Below, piece after piece: positions 34,511 to 43,386 of a stretch of DNA of 64,000 nucleotides (positions within the stretch are counted from its first letter, which is position 1; each line of letters begins with the position of its first letter). Below the pieces are notes generated by a model that saw nothing but the letters and a program-made list of their open reading frames with translations, did no database searches and was not told the origin of the DNA. A program made the translations under genes and the position numbers. Origin of the DNA: Microbacterium sp. GCS4 (GTDB lineage Bacteria > Actinomycetota > Actinomycetes > Actinomycetales > Microbacteriaceae); contig NZ_LGYE01000002.1 in the NCBI RefSeq assembly GCF_001262495.1, forward strand, positions 858,368 to 922,367, read 5' to 3'.

Positions 34511-35467
34511 GTGAGCAAGAGTGATGAGCCAAACAAGCTGTTCAAACGAATCGGAATCCTGATGCAGGAGGCGTTCGACTTTATCGGCGAGTCGGCGGAC
34601 CATCATCACAACAAACTCAAGGTGTTAGCCGTCCCTCGTCTGGATCCAGACCGGCGACGAGCCGTATATTTCGTTCGCGCGCGCGGTCAGCTTGTTCCCG
34701 CGGAACTCGAGTACAAGCTGAGCAGCATCCTCTTTCAAGCGCGTGCCACTCTCGATAGAGCCATCTTCGCTGCTTCGCACGCGGATCCGAGCGAGACGTG
34801 GACCGAGAGCGAAAACACGCAAACTGCGTTCCCAATCGCGGCAACAGAAGCACACTGGGATTCTCTAACCCGGCGTAAGCACTTGGTCGCGTTGGGAGAA
34901 CGAAGAGTTGCAAATTTGCGGGACATTCAGCCGTTCACCACCGGCGCTTCGCTTCCCGGGCTGTTGAATGACCTTCACCGGTTCGACAAGCACCGCGATC
35001 CCTTGACCCTATTTCTCATTGCTGATCCGCAGTTTCCCATGCTTTTCAACCACGTGATCGATCATCCGGCTGGCCCCGGAGAGTGGTGGATCGATTTTGT
35101 CCAGCCGAATCCGCCATTGGCTGTTGGGCTTGAACTGGTCGAGCGTCGCACCACCCGCCCGATGGTCAGCGCCGGACCTGAGGATATCCCTGTTGCCCTT
35201 GCCGCGCGTATCGGCGAAGATCTGGTAGACGTGCAAGATCTTCTTTGGGATGCGATGGAGTACGTCAGCAGGGCTGTCGAGATCCTTGAGGGGCAAAAAC
35301 CCACGGCGGCGGATGCCTTTGCCGCGTACATCTCCGCCGAGCGCAGGCAGCTAGCCGCATTCCAGCGCGGGATGCTTGACGATGACTGGACTGAGTGGCT
35401 GTACCTCTCGGGGTCGGATGGGAATCAGGGAGCGAGCTTCCGCTCTACCGCTGACGGGACGCACTGA
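34511..35467 (+). CDS. Unknown protein of the lower-GC island
   Basis: 318 residues, cytosolic, no firm family. An N-terminal helical region contains LSSILFQARATLDRAIFAASH near residue 70, later FPIAATEAHW near 104 and LLNDLHRFDKHRDPLTL near 148. This order (a helix with ALDxxxxxL-like residues, FPI, then DKHR) resembles a widespread uncharacterised bacterial family, from memory only. RAIFAASH has an Rx6H spacing. GTG at 34511 is chosen as the first plausible start; a weak ribosome site leaves it open. Divergent from the 33100-34077 gene. Confidence 0.65.
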   Translation: MSKSDEPNKLFKRIGILMQEAFDFIGESADHHHNKLKVLAVPRLDPDRRRAVYFVRARGQLVPAELEYKLSSILFQARATLDRAIFAASHADPSETWTESENTQTAFPIAATEAHWDSLTRRKHLVALGERRVANLRDIQPFTTGASLPGLLNDLHRFDKHRDPLTLFLIADPQFPMLFNHVIDHPAGPGEWWIDFVQPNPPLAVGLELVERRTTRPMVSAGPEDIPVALAARIGEDLVDVQDLLWDAMEYVSRAVEILEGQKPTAADAFAAYISAERRQLAAFQRGMLDDDWTEWLYLSGSDGNQGASFRSTADGTH

Positions 35468-35469
35468 CA

Positions 35470-35655
35470 GTGCATCTGGAGTTCGAACGGGACCTCTGCG
35501 TTCAATGTCACTTCGCGGCGGCAATGGCGATCGCCTTCGTGCTGGCGGTCATCGTATTCGACTCGCTCATACGGGCGAAGGGGTTGTCATCGTCGTCTTT
35601 GATCCTGTGGTTGTCCGCGATCCTGCTGCTGCCGTTCGCCGGACCGCGCTGCGGT
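35470..35655 (+). pseudogene. Truncated PLDc_N-like two-helix membrane fragment
   Basis: The frame reads AMAIAFVLAVIVFDSLIRAKG, then SSLILWLSAILLLPFAGP, two hydrophobic helices ending in the PFxGP pattern of phospholipase-D N-terminal-type small membrane proteins. After GP the likeness stops, and the frame runs on without a natural stop into the antisense of the next gene. I read it as the remains of a gene broken at the island edge; low certainty. Confidence 0.3.
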
Positions 35656-35664
35656 AGGGCAGCC

Positions 35665-36327
35665 TCAGCCTCGGAACGCCGACCGGATCCGCACCCAGAG
35701 CGGGTCGGCTTCGGAGAGCGCCGACACGAGCCGCAGCACGCCGCCGAACTGCACGGACCCCGAGACCAGGGCGAGCACGCCGATCGCTCCGAAGGCTGCG
35801 GTCACCGACGTCCATTCCGTCACGAGATCGCGGATCAGCAGGGAGACGCCGGCGATGCCGAGCAGCAGCGCGAGCGTGGCCGTCGTGATCCGCGCGAAGA
35901 CCCGCGGTTCGAAGTTCACCGTCCGCGCCTGCAGCCACCCAGCGGCTCGGCGCTGGCGACCGCCGTGCGTGTACGGCAGCCGCATCCACCACGACGCCGC
36001 GCGCAGCATCCGTCGTCCCGATCGCCACAGGACGACGAGCACCGCGACACCGGCGGACGCGACAGCAGCGGCGACGACGATGACCACCACGTCCAACACG
36101 GCCGGCACCCCGCCCAGCATGGCGATCGTGCCGACCATCCCCACGGCCACGAGCAGGCCGAGCGCCGTGAGGAAGAACGTCAGGAGTCCCAGCCCCCAGC
36201 GCGACCAGCGCTCGTAGTCCGCGCGGAGCGCTGACGCCGCGCGGTCCGCATCGACGGGGTGGGCGTCCTGCGAGCCGGCCGTGTCGAGCAGAGGGCGGGA
36301 GGCGGGCAGCACGAATGCGAAGGCCAT
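35665..36327 (-). CDS. Uncharacterised four-helix membrane protein
   Basis: 220 residues with four hydrophobic segments: two near 46-70 and 78-103, and two near 149-166 and 175-195. Between the pairs lies a basic loop (WRSGRRMLRAASWWMRLPYTHGGRQRRAAG). No family recognised. TAGCCT ends 6 nt before the ATG, giving a leaderless transcript. It is the first gene after the island with normal base composition. Confidence 0.75.
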   Translation of the reverse strand: MAFAFVLPASRPLLDTAGSQDAHPVDADRAASALRADYERWSRWGLGLLTFFLTALGLLVAVGMVGTIAMLGGVPAVLDVVVIVVAAAVASAGVAVLVVLWRSGRRMLRAASWWMRLPYTHGGRQRRAAGWLQARTVNFEPRVFARITTATLALLLGIAGVSLLIRDLVTEWTSVTAAFGAIGVLALVSGSVQFGGVLRLVSALSEADPLWVRIRSAFRG

Positions 36328-36333
36328 GCGACC

Positions 36334-36339
36334 AGGCTA
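36334..36339 (-). promoter_or_regulatory. -10 hexamer TAGCCT of the four-helix membrane protein gene
   Basis: TAGCCT on the minus strand ends 6 nt before the ATG at 36327. Confidence 0.55.
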
Positions 36340-36362
36340 GGGGGCCGCCGCGACCTCCGTCG

Positions 36363-36914
36363 TCAGCGCGCCAATCGCGAGAGAACCTGCGCGACCCGGT
36401 TATGGAACTGCGGAGGCACCTCGTCTGGCAACGCGTCGAGCGGCCACCAGCGGACGTCTTCGGATTCGTCGCTCACGACCAGCGCGGTGTCGCCGTCGAG
36501 GGTCAGCGCGACACCGATGTCGAGGTGCGAGGCGCAGCGGCCGAAGGCCGCGGACAGCGCGTGGTGGTCGAGGTCGTACGCGTACTGCTCATCGAGCGCC
36601 GCCGGTGCGACACCCGTCTCCTCGGCGAGCTCCCGCAACGCGGCATCCGCGATCGACCGATCACCGGGCTCGAGGTGACCACCCGGCTGCACCCAGAATC
36701 GGCCCTTGCCGTGGAACACCAGCAGGATGCGCGTGAGCGACGGATCGAACACGAAGGCGGATGCCGTGGCATGGTGCGGGCCGTCGTCGCGGGCGACCGG
36801 ACCGTCATCGTCGGCGAAGAACGAGGCGAAGTCCGCCTGGACGGCGCGATCGTGATCGGACTCCGCCGGGAACCCCGCGACGAGCCTGCGCACGTCCGCG
36901 CCGAGCACGCTCAT
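36363..36914 (-). CDS. NUDIX hydrolase
   Basis: 183-residue pyrophosphohydrolase acting on a nucleoside diphosphate linked to another group; substrate unknown. The NUDIX box reads GGHLEPGD...AALRELAEETGV near residue 78, with the second part REL..EETG intact and an aspartate where the first glutamate often stands, a variant common in actinobacteria. The ATG overlaps the stop of the upstream MFS gene by 4 bp, so the two are co-translated. Confidence 0.9.
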   Translation of the reverse strand: MSVLGADVRRLVAGFPAESDHDRAVQADFASFFADDDGPVARDDGPHHATASAFVFDPSLTRILLVFHGKGRFWVQPGGHLEPGDRSIADAALRELAEETGVAPAALDEQYAYDLDHHALSAAFGRCASHLDIGVALTLDGDTALVVSDESEDVRWWPLDALPDEVPPQFHNRVAQVLSRLAR

Positions 36915-38224
36915 TCGGCATTCTCCGCCGGTCCGCCATCCTCCACAGGCCCCGGATTCTTTGCACGCGGCACGAACCGCGGGATCCAGCGCAGGAACCC
37001 GCCGGCCCCGACGAGGCCGATCACGCCGATCACCGCCGCAGCGACCGGCAGCGACGCCACCGCCGTGATGCCCGACACGAGCAGCGGCGCCACCGCGCCA
37101 CCGGCATCCGTCAGCGTCCGCCACGATCCCAGGAACGCCGCCGGTTCCCGTTTCGGCGCGACATCGGCACCCAGGGTCAGCAGGATGCCGCTGGACAGGC
37201 CGTTCCCCACCCCGAGCACGGCCGCGAACATACCGAACCACAGCACCGCGGCATCCCCATCGTGCGTGAACGACAGCGCGAGGAACCCCGCGCCCATCAG
37301 CACCATGGCGGGCATCGCCGCCCACAGCCGCCCGAAGCGGTCCATGACCTGGCCGCTCGCGTAGAACAGGGCGAAGTCGATTGCGCCCGAGATGCCGACG
37401 ACGAGCGCGATGGTCGAGGCGTCGAGTCCGAGCGAGAGCCCCCACAGCGGCAGCACCACCTGGCGCGCCGAGCGGACAGCTGAGAGGGATGCCGCGGCGA
37501 GGCCGAGACGCCCGAGCACGGAGCGCTGCTGCCACATTGTGCGGAAGATGCCGGTGGGCGGCGCTGTGGCGATCGCCCCGCTCACGGCCTCGCCGGTGTC
37601 CTCCGCCAGGGGAGCGGTGCGCACGGACGTCGTGGGCGGGATCGTCTTCTCCGGGTCGGGGCCGAACAGCACCAGCACGACCATCACGATCAGGCATGCG
37701 AGGAAGAACCAGATCGCCGCGGCCTCGGTTCCGAACAGCTGCAGCAGTCCCGCCGCGACGAAGGGGCCGATGAAGATGCCGAGCCGGAAGCTTCCTCCCA
37801 GCAGCGACAGCGCCCGCGCACGGAACGCGATCGGCACGCGCGTCGTCATGAACGCGTGTCGTGCGAGCCCGAACGCGGCGGCGCAGAAACCCAGCAGGAA
37901 CACGGATGCCGCCAGGATCGCGGGCGACGGCGCGAACACCATGCCGACACCGGCCCCGATCGCGACGACCCCCGCGATGACCATCGTGAACCGCTCGCCG
38001 ATGCGCGCGACGGCCCACCCCGCGGGAAGGTTGCCGCACAGCTGGCCGACCACGAGCGCCGAGGCGACCAGAGCCGCGAACGCGACATCGGCGCCCATCG
38101 ACGCGGCGATCACCGGGATCAGCGGGATGACCGCACCCTCGCCGAGCGAGAACAGCACGGTCGGCAGGTACACCATGGGCCCGAAACGTCTCAGAACCGT
38201 GGATGCGCCGCTCACTCCCTTCAC
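36911..38224 (-). CDS. MFS transporter
   Basis: 437 residues with about 12 membrane segments split by a hydrophilic loop (PDPEKTIPPTTSVRTAPLAEDTGE near 190). The N-terminal half has the GWAVARIGERF motif between helices 2 and 3 in place of the classical GxxxDRxGR. Probably a drug or metabolite exporter. The GTG at 38224 has GGGAG 4 nt upstream; a second GTG at 38215 is possible. Operon with the NUDIX gene, divergent from prfB. Confidence 0.87.
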   Translation of the reverse strand: MKGVSGASTVLRRFGPMVYLPTVLFSLGEGAVIPLIPVIAASMGADVAFAALVASALVVGQLCGNLPAGWAVARIGERFTMVIAGVVAIGAGVGMVFAPSPAILAASVFLLGFCAAAFGLARHAFMTTRVPIAFRARALSLLGGSFRLGIFIGPFVAAGLLQLFGTEAAAIWFFLACLIVMVVLVLFGPDPEKTIPPTTSVRTAPLAEDTGEAVSGAIATAPPTGIFRTMWQQRSVLGRLGLAAASLSAVRSARQVVLPLWGLSLGLDASTIALVVGISGAIDFALFYASGQVMDRFGRLWAAMPAMVLMGAGFLALSFTHDGDAAVLWFGMFAAVLGVGNGLSSGILLTLGADVAPKREPAAFLGSWRTLTDAGGAVAPLLVSGITAVASLPVAAAVIGVIGLVGAGGFLRWIPRFVPRAKNPGPVEDGGPAENAE

Positions 38225-38269
38225 GCTACTCCCGTTCGCGGCGCGTCCCCGCCCGGGCAGGCGGCACGT

Positions 38270-38275
38270 TAGGCT
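38270..38275 (+). promoter_or_regulatory. -10 hexamer TAGGCT of prfB
   Basis: TAGGCT ends 9 nt before the prfB ATG; the mRNA is leaderless or nearly so. Confidence 0.6.
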
Positions 38276-38284
38276 GGGTGAGCC

Positions 38285-39394
38285 ATGCTCGAACTCGATC
38301 TCTCCGCCGACATCCAGGCCCTCCGCGTCACCTACGGTGACATCCGCGAGGTCGTCGATGTCGATGCGCTCCGCTCCGACATCGCCCGACTCAGCGAAGA
38401 AGCCGGCGCGCCGGATCTCTGGGACGACACCGAGCGGGCCCAGAAGGTGACCAGCGCCCTCAGCCACGCCCAGTCGGCCCTCGCCCGCGTCGAAGGCATC
38501 GGCCGTCGGCTCGACGACCTCGAGGTGCTCGTCGAACTCGCGAACGAGATGGGCGACGAGGACTCCGCGATCGAGGCCCGCAACGAGCTCGCCGCGCTCA
38601 CCGAGGTGATCAACCAGCTCGAGGTGCAGACGCTGCTCGACGGCGAGTACGACGAACGCGCCGCGATCATCACGATCCGCTCCGGCGCCGGCGGCGATGA
38701 CGCCACCGACTTCGCCGAGATGCTCATGCGCATGTACCTGCGCTACGCCGAGCAGCACAAGTACCCGGTCAAGGTCATGGACACGTCCTACGCGGAAGGC
38801 GCGGGCATCAAGTCGACGACCTTCGAGATCGACGCCCCCTACGCTTTCGGCACCCTGTCGGTCGAGGCCGGCACGCACCGCCTCGCGCGCATCAGTCCTT
38901 TCGGCTCCGCCGACAAGCGCCAGACCTCGTTCGCTGCCGTCGAGGTCATCCCGCTCATGGAGGAGGCGACCGAGGTCGACATCCCCGAGGGCGACATCCG
39001 CGTCGACGTGTTCCGCTCCTCCGGCCCCGGCGGGCAGTCCGTCAACACGACCGACTCCGCCGTGCGCATCACGCACCTCCCGACCGGCATCGTCGTCTCG
39101 ATGCAGAACGAGAAGTCGCAGATCCAGAACCGCGCCGCCGCCATGCGCGTGCTGCAGACCCGCCTCCTGCTGCTGCAGAAGGAAGAGGAAGCGGCGAAGA
39201 AGAAGGAGCTCGCGGGAAACATCACCGCGAGCTGGGGCGACCAGATGCGGTCGTACTTCCTCTACGGGCAGCAGCTCGTCAAGGACCTGCGCACCGGCCA
39301 CGAGTCGGGAAACCCGGCCGCGGTGTTCGACGGCGACCTCGACGGGTTCATCTCCGCGGGCATCCGCTGGCGCAAGCGCAAGGACGAGGACTGA
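38285..39394 (+). CDS. prfB: Peptide chain release factor 2
   Basis: Recognises UAA and UGA stop codons and triggers peptide release. The 369 residues carry the RF2 stop-reading tripeptide SPF (204-206) and the catalytic GGQ (249-251). The gene is one uninterrupted frame; the +1 programmed frameshift used for autoregulation in many bacteria is absent. It sits upstream of the ftsE-ftsX-smpB region, the usual actinobacterial neighbourhood, here separated by two DUF2510 genes. Confidence 0.97.
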   Translation: MLELDLSADIQALRVTYGDIREVVDVDALRSDIARLSEEAGAPDLWDDTERAQKVTSALSHAQSALARVEGIGRRLDDLEVLVELANEMGDEDSAIEARNELAALTEVINQLEVQTLLDGEYDERAAIITIRSGAGGDDATDFAEMLMRMYLRYAEQHKYPVKVMDTSYAEGAGIKSTTFEIDAPYAFGTLSVEAGTHRLARISPFGSADKRQTSFAAVEVIPLMEEATEVDIPEGDIRVDVFRSSGPGGQSVNTTDSAVRITHLPTGIVVSMQNEKSQIQNRAAAMRVLQTRLLLLQKEEEAAKKKELAGNITASWGDQMRSYFLYGQQLVKDLRTGHESGNPAAVFDGDLDGFISAGIRWRKRKDED

Positions 39395-39409
39395 TCCTCC
39401 GGGCGGTCC

Positions 39410-40648
39410 TCAGCGAGCTGCGCCCTGCACGGTGCCCGTGACGTCCTCGTAGCTGTAGACGATGCACACGACCTCACGGTCACCCATCCGCCACGTGCGC
39501 TGCGTCGGCACCGACCAGTAGAAGTCGAGGACCGAGTCGGCGTACGCGTAACCGACGAAGGCTTCGAACTCGGCGATGCAGCGCTCGTCGGCGATCCGGC
39601 TGACCTCCTCGTCGCCCGGGAAGTCGCCGTCGTCGATGTCGAACGTGAAGTACACCTCGTCGGTGTGCGGCTGGTCGCAGGAGACGACGGGCACGTAGTA
39701 GACGTCCTCTTCCCAGTCGACGTAGGGGATGCACTGGCCGACCTCGAGGTCGGCCCAGCCGACCTGCTCCGCGTCGTCGGGGACCGTGGGGCCGTCGCTC
39801 GGCGCTGTCGTCGGAGGAGCGATCGGCGTGCCGCCGGTCTCGGGCGAGGTGCCGGCGGAACCGAACGAGATGAGCACGACCGCGACGGCGAGGAACGACC
39901 CGAGCACGCTCACGCCCATGCCGGCGATACCCGGCCACTTGGGTGCGCGGAAGAACAGCGACACGATGCCGAGCACGAAGGCGAGACCGAGAATCGCCCA
40001 ACCCACGACCGCGATCGCGGGCACACACGACAGGACGGCCCCGAGGACGGCGAGCCCGAGGGCGACCACCCCGAGGATCGGGAACCGGCGTGGCGGAGCC
40101 GCTGCGGCGGGTGCACCCCAGGCGGGCTGTGCGGCGCCGGGGTAGATGTTCGGTGCGCCCCAGCCAGGCTGGGAGACGGAGCCGGGGTATCCCGGGGCGG
40201 CGCTGACCGGCACTGTGGGCTGCTCCGCCGAAGCCGCGCCCGGCAGGGCCCACGGTGGAGTGAAGGCGGCGGTCGCCGCGGCGTCGTGCGGAGGAGCAGG
40301 AGCGCCGACGGCAGGAGCGCCGACGGTGGGCATGCTGTCCACGGGCGTGCCGTCGGTCGCCGGGCCGCTGGTCGGTGTGCTGTCGACCGCCGCGTCGTCG
40401 AGCGGCACGGTCGCCGCAGCATCTGCGGGCGCTCCCTCCGCCGATGCCTCGGTGGAATCGTCGTTCTCCGCGCTCGCGGGGTGCTGTGCGGCGACCGCGG
40501 CTGCATCAGCCTCGGCGGCGGGCGTCGTGGGCGTGGCAGGCGTCGTCGGTGTCGCGGGCGCGGCGAGCGTGTGCTGCGTCCACGCGGAGCCGTCCCACCA
40601 GCGTCGCCGCCCGGAGCCGTCGGCGTACCATCCGGCAGGGATTGTCAT
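39410..40648 (-). CDS. DUF2510 membrane protein with septum-formation-like extracellular domain
   Basis: 412 residues. The N-terminal PAGWYADGSGRRRWWDGSAWTQH is a DUF2510 domain, followed by about 160 residues rich in Ala, Pro and Thr, then two to three membrane helices (FPILGVVALGLAVLGAVLSCV; FLAVAVVLISFGS). The extracytoplasmic C-terminal domain begins at GWADLEVGQCIPYVD and has four cysteines (QCIP, SCDQ, RCIA, VCIV), a layout seen in septum-formation-type domains. Paralogue of the next gene, convergent with prfB. Confidence 0.82.
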   Translation of the reverse strand: MTIPAGWYADGSGRRRWWDGSAWTQHTLAAPATPTTPATPTTPAAEADAAAVAAQHPASAENDDSTEASAEGAPADAAATVPLDDAAVDSTPTSGPATDGTPVDSMPTVGAPAVGAPAPPHDAAATAAFTPPWALPGAASAEQPTVPVSAAPGYPGSVSQPGWGAPNIYPGAAQPAWGAPAAAAPPRRFPILGVVALGLAVLGAVLSCVPAIAVVGWAILGLAFVLGIVSLFFRAPKWPGIAGMGVSVLGSFLAVAVVLISFGSAGTSPETGGTPIAPPTTAPSDGPTVPDDAEQVGWADLEVGQCIPYVDWEEDVYYVPVVSCDQPHTDEVYFTFDIDDGDFPGDEEVSRIADERCIAEFEAFVGYAYADSVLDFYWSVPTQRTWRMGDREVVCIVYSYEDVTGTVQGAAR

Positions 40649-40671
40649 GCCGTCGTCCTCGTCCTTCGTGC

Positions 40672-42177
40672 TCAACCGGCGGTCGCGGTGACCGAGATGC
40701 GGGCGACTTCCTGCAGCAGCTCGTCCGTCACGATGACGGTGTACGAGCCGCTCTGGGCGACGTCGAAGGTCACCTTGCCGTTGACCGACTGTCCGGCAGC
40801 GAGCTCCTCGCTGCCGATCTGGCCGTCGGCGAAGAAGTCGTACGTTCCCTCGACGCCCTCGGCGGTCTCGATGCCGAAGTAGATCGGGTTGACGTAGCTG
40901 GTGCCGGAGACCCCGGACCACGTGATATCGAGGATCACGAAGCCGCCGTTGGTCGCGGGGATGCTCGAGCCGTCGGACGTCGCCCATGTGGCGGAGTTCA
41001 CAGTGACCTCACCCGATCCGGACAGCTGGGTCACGGTGATGGCTTCGCCCATCGTGCCCTCGACGACCTCGGGCGTTCCGAAACCGCCGTCGGAGTCGCC
41101 GTCGGTGCCGGTGTCGCTGTCGCTGGACGGAGGCGAGGTCGGGAAGTCACGGGTGACCTCGGACGCGACCGTCGCCACGAAGAACACGATGGCCACGACG
41201 ACGCCGATGATCGTGCCGACGACCGACAGGATGAGCCCCGTGATGCCGGGCCACTTCCGGCCCTTCAGGAAGAGCGAGATGAGCGAGGCGATGAAGCCGA
41301 CCCCGAGCAGCACGAAGCCGATGATGTTGAGGAACGGGATGAAGGCCAGGATCGTGCCCAGCACGGCGAGGCCGAGACCGACCAGTCCGAGCACCGAGGG
41401 GCGCGCGGGGGCGGCGGGAGCCCCACCGTAACCTCCGGGATAGCCGCCGATCGGGTATCCCGGGCCGCCGGGCGCAGAGCCGGCACCGGAGTAGGCCTGA
41501 GCCGCACCGGGATAGGTCGGCGGCTGTGGGGCGGGCGCAGCGGCGGGGTACGCGACGCCGGCTCCCGGGTAGGTCGGCGCCGGATTGCCGTACGGAGGCA
41601 CGGCGGGATCGAGTGGCGCGGAGGGCCCGGCGGCGCCGGGGGCCGTGAACGGCGTGCCCCATGACGGGGCCTCGGGGGTCGCCGGTGCCGACCAGGACGG
41701 TGCCGCCTCGGGGGCCGTGACCGGTTCGCTCCCAGACGTGGGGACCGCGGTGTCGGGCGCGGGACTCTCGGGCTCGGCGCCGTCGGCCGGAGCCGCGGGC
41801 GCAGCCGCAACGGGCTCAGCGGCAGTGGGTGCAGTCGCAACGGGCTCGGCGGCGACAGGCTCCGCGGCGATGGGTTCAGCGCCGATGCCGACCGCATCCG
41901 CGGTCGGGGTGTTCACACCCGAACCGGCATCCGCTGACCCGGCATCCGCCGATCCGGCACCTGCGGGGGCGGTCTCCGTGGACGGAGCCTCGGACCACGA
42001 CGTCTCGACGGCGGCGACCGATCCGAGCGTCGACTCCGTCTCCGTGGCGGCGGGCGTGGTGTCGGCGGCGGTCACGTCCGCCGGGGCGACCGGGGCGAAG
42101 TGCTCGGTCCACTGGGTGCCGTCCCACCAGCGCTGCCGGCCGGATCCGTCGTCGTACCAGCCTGCGGGCGTCGTCAT
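40672..42177 (-). CDS. DUF2510 membrane protein with DUF4352-like extracellular domain
   Basis: 501 residues with the same layout as its neighbour. DUF2510 start PAGWYDDGSGRQRWWDGTQW, a long Ala/Pro/Glu linker, a Gly/Tyr/Pro-rich stretch (GGPGYPIGGYPGGYGG), membrane helices (SVLGLVGLGLAVLGTILAFIP; GTIIGVVVAIVFFVA) and an extracytoplasmic beta-rich domain (about 375-501). That domain resembles DUF4352/immunoglobulin-like modules. It is 23 bp upstream of the paralogue on the same strand. Role unknown; location beside prfB/ftsEX hints at envelope work. Confidence 0.82.
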   Translation of the reverse strand: MTTPAGWYDDGSGRQRWWDGTQWTEHFAPVAPADVTAADTTPAATETESTLGSVAAVETSWSEAPSTETAPAGAGSADAGSADAGSGVNTPTADAVGIGAEPIAAEPVAAEPVATAPTAAEPVAAAPAAPADGAEPESPAPDTAVPTSGSEPVTAPEAAPSWSAPATPEAPSWGTPFTAPGAAGPSAPLDPAVPPYGNPAPTYPGAGVAYPAAAPAPQPPTYPGAAQAYSGAGSAPGGPGYPIGGYPGGYGGAPAAPARPSVLGLVGLGLAVLGTILAFIPFLNIIGFVLLGVGFIASLISLFLKGRKWPGITGLILSVVGTIIGVVVAIVFFVATVASEVTRDFPTSPPSSDSDTGTDGDSDGGFGTPEVVEGTMGEAITVTQLSGSGEVTVNSATWATSDGSSIPATNGGFVILDITWSGVSGTSYVNPIYFGIETAEGVEGTYDFFADGQIGSEELAAGQSVNGKVTFDVAQSGSYTVIVTDELLQEVARISVTATAG

Positions 42178-42300
42178 GATGGTCCCCTCGGAAGTCTTCG
42201 TCCGCGCTGACCGCGGATCGACACCTCCATGTATAGCAGTGCCCTCGGACGCAGAGGTGGTCTGCGGGGTGTCGCTCGCGGGCACACCATCCGGCGCGCT

Positions 42301-42306
42301 TAGGCT
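42301..42306 (+). promoter_or_regulatory. -10 hexamer TAGGCT of ftsE
   Basis: TAGGCT ends 9 nt before the ftsE ATG. Confidence 0.6.
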
Positions 42307-42315
42307 CGAAGCGCC

Positions 42316-43386
42316 ATGATTCGGTTCGAGAACGTCACGAAACGCTACCGCGGGACCACCAGACCCGCCCTGTCCGGCGTCGACTTCGAAGTCCAGCGCG
42401 GGGAGTTCGTCTTCCTCGTCGGCGCCTCGGGGTCGGGCAAATCGTCGTGTCTGCGACTCATCCTGCGCGAGGACGTCCCCACGACGGGTCGTATCGCCGT
42501 GCTCGGCCGCGACCTGCGGTCGCTGGCGAACCGCAAGGTCCCCTACTTCCGGCGGCACATCGGCTCGGTGTTCCAGGACTTCCGCCTGCTGCCCTCGAAG
42601 ACCGTGTATCAGAACGTCGCGTTCACCCTGCAGGTGACCGGATCGTCACGCGGGTTCATCCAGCAGGCGGTGCCGGAGGCGCTCGCGCTCGTCGGCCTCG
42701 ACGGCAAGCAGAAGCGGATGCCGCACGAGCTGTCCGGTGGGGAGCAGCAGCGTGTGGCGATCGCGCGCGCGCTCGTGAACCGACCTCAGGTCCTGCTGGC
42801 CGACGAGCCGACCGGAAACCTCGACCCCGCGACCTCCGTCGACATCATGCAGCTGCTCGCACGGATCAACGCCGGCGGCACGACCGTGCTCATGGCCACG
42901 CACGAGGCGGCGTTCGTCGACCAGATGCAGCGCCGCGTGATCGAGCTCCGCGACGGCGAGATGGTGCGCGACGAGGTCCACGGTGGCTACGGCGACACGT
43001 CGAACATCCCGCGCCTCGTACCGGAGGAGGTCCGTGGCGCCGCCGCCGCGGCCGCACTCACCGCGGTGCAGGAGGTGCAGCGCCAGACCGCCGATCTCTC
43101 GGTCGTGCGCGCAGCGCTCGCGGAGGAGCTGAGTGCGCAGCGTAGAGCGGCATCGACCGCCCCTGACGCCGTGCCCACGGCATCCGAGATCCCCGAGGCC
43201 CAGGCGGTGCCCATCGAACCGCAGACCGACGTGCAACCCGAGACGACGCCTGAGGCGAAGCCGGCGGCGGTCGGACCGCGCACGCATCCGATCGTCCTGC
43301 CGCAGGTCGACGTGGCTGAGGTGGGGGTCGCAGACCGACTGGGCCTGTCCGACGACGGCGCCGAGGAGGTGGGCCCGACCTCATGA
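42316..43386 (+). CDS. ftsE: FtsE, cell-division ABC ATPase with C-terminal extension
   Basis: ATPase that with FtsX controls peptidoglycan hydrolases at the septum. The first 230 residues are standard: Walker A GASGSGKSS near 36, signature [15 protein letters not shown] near 140 and Walker B VLLADEPTGNLDP. Usual FtsE ends near 230; here about 125 extra residues follow, Ala/Glu/Pro-rich (AAAAAALTAVQEVQRQTADL onward), helical then disordered. The extension may bind cytosolic division proteins. The stop overlaps ftsX by 4 bp. Confidence 0.94.
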   Translation: MIRFENVTKRYRGTTRPALSGVDFEVQRGEFVFLVGASGSGKSSCLRLILREDVPTTGRIAVLGRDLRSLANRKVPYFRRHIGSVFQDFRLLPSKTVYQNVAFTLQVTGSSRGFIQQAVPEALALVGLDGKQKRMPHELSGGEQQRVAIARALVNRPQVLLADEPTGNLDPATSVDIMQLLARINAGGTTVLMATHEAAFVDQMQRRVIELRDGEMVRDEVHGGYGDTSNIPRLVPEEVRGAAAAAALTAVQEVQRQTADLSVVRAALAEELSAQRRAASTAPDAVPTASEIPEAQAVPIEPQTDVQPETTPEAKPAAVGPRTHPIVLPQVDVAEVGVADRLGLSDDGAEEVGPTS

